Shown piece after piece: positions 63,858 to 64,000 of a stretch of 64,000 bases of DNA (positions are counted from its first letter, which is position 1; every line of letters begins with the position of its first letter). The position numbers and the translations under genes were made by a program. Source of the DNA: Allorhizocola sp044869915 (GTDB lineage: Bacteria > Actinomycetota > Actinomycetes > Mycobacteriales > Micromonosporaceae); the NCBI GenBank assembly GCA_044869915.1, contig JBIOYB010000369.1, forward strand, positions 1 to 64,000. Reading direction: 5' to 3'. A model generated the notes under the pieces. It was not told the DNA's origin. It ran no database searches and saw nothing but the letters and a program-made list of their open reading frames with translations.

Positions 63858-64000
63858 TCAATGACACCGCGCGCGGCGTCCTCCCCGAGCATTCGGGTGA
63901 TCACCCATGCGCCGAGATATTGTGACGCCAGGCAGCCGCCCGCCGTGGCGATGTTGCCCTCGGCGTGAAACGGTGCGTCCAGCACGGTGACGCCGCAGGC
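63773..64000 (-). CDS. DJ-1/PfpI-family protein, C-terminal part (start outside window)
   Basis: The 75 visible codons stay open to the window edge (GTG 63985 is internal). EGNIATAGGCLASQYLGAWV then RMLGEDAARGVIDYVAPVGE matches the last part of DJ-1/ThiJ/PfpI proteins, where the final helices pack against the Rossmann-like core. The catalytic Cys and its His lie outside the window, so the activity class cannot be assigned. It overlaps the small plus-strand gene by 85 bp. Confidence 0.75.
   Translation of the reverse strand, partial: ACGVTVLDAPFHAEGNIATAGGCLASQYLGAWVITRMLGEDAARGVIDYVAPVGEKPETVERAMRAIRAGEVALR

Noticed and set aside
1..64000. tRNA, rRNA, transposase or integrase genes
   Set aside because: None recognised by eye in the gaps or reading frames; a tRNAscan or IS search could still find short remnants.

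Overview
The window is high-GC DNA with GTG/TTG starts, tightly packed and often 4-bp-overlapping genes, FtsX-type ABC transporters, an orphan YidC paired with a DUF6412-like protein, DUF2905 and SMI1/KNR4 proteins. This points to a filamentous-type actinomycete (Streptosporangiales or Micromonosporales would fit, but the order cannot be fixed from sequence alone). No rRNA, tRNA, CRISPR array, phage or insertion-sequence gene was recognised.

Layout. 1-4.3 kb: the end of an MFS exporter, a Cys-rich copper-storage-like protein, a coupled MazG-like/Nudix + MOSC pair on the minus strand, a DUF2905 membrane protein and a DUF6585-like protein followed in frame by a stranded zinc-ribbon reading frame. 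4.7-12.0 kb: a four-gene operon of two ABC ATPases and two very large FtsX-like permeases, with three 41-bp tandem repeats between the permeases that form a chain of coupled mini-ORFs. 12.1-17.2 kb: a protein of unknown function, a divergent NarL-type response regulator/histidine kinase pair whose kinase gene ends in 61-bp tandem repeats, YidC, DUF6412-like and a secreted M23 peptidase. 17.5-19.9 kb: a TetR, metallo-beta-lactamase-fold hydrolase and SDR cluster.

19.9-53.4 kb is the accessory core. A secreted family-8 polysaccharide lyase (minus strand) and a single 30.6-kb gene (plus strand) diverge from a 360-bp, relatively AT-rich region full of inverted repeats. The giant gene encodes a 10,210-residue exported protein. 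In order it carries a signal peptide, a matrixin-like HExxHxxGxxH module, a DPPAT-rich linker, a second HExxHxxGxxH site, a zinc-phospholipase-C-like region, thousands of residues of beta-solenoid repeats, a seven-unit FG-GAP propeller with a helical insert, RTX-like and Calx-beta-like domains and an Ala-rich tail. A second copy of the SDR gene lies just downstream, so two SDR paralogues bracket the module.

54.3-64 kb: an N-terminally truncated TolB-like propeller gene, a hexapeptide acyltransferase fused to an alpha-barrel-like domain, a secreted NHL/Vgb-type propeller protein, a large superfamily-1 helicase with a Vsr-like nuclease domain, an SMI1/KNR4 protein, a small unknown protein and the end of a DJ-1/PfpI-family gene. 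The lyase, giant protein, M23 peptidase and NHL protein all carry export signals, so much of the window serves the cell surface or its surroundings. The ABC operon probably also acts at the envelope.
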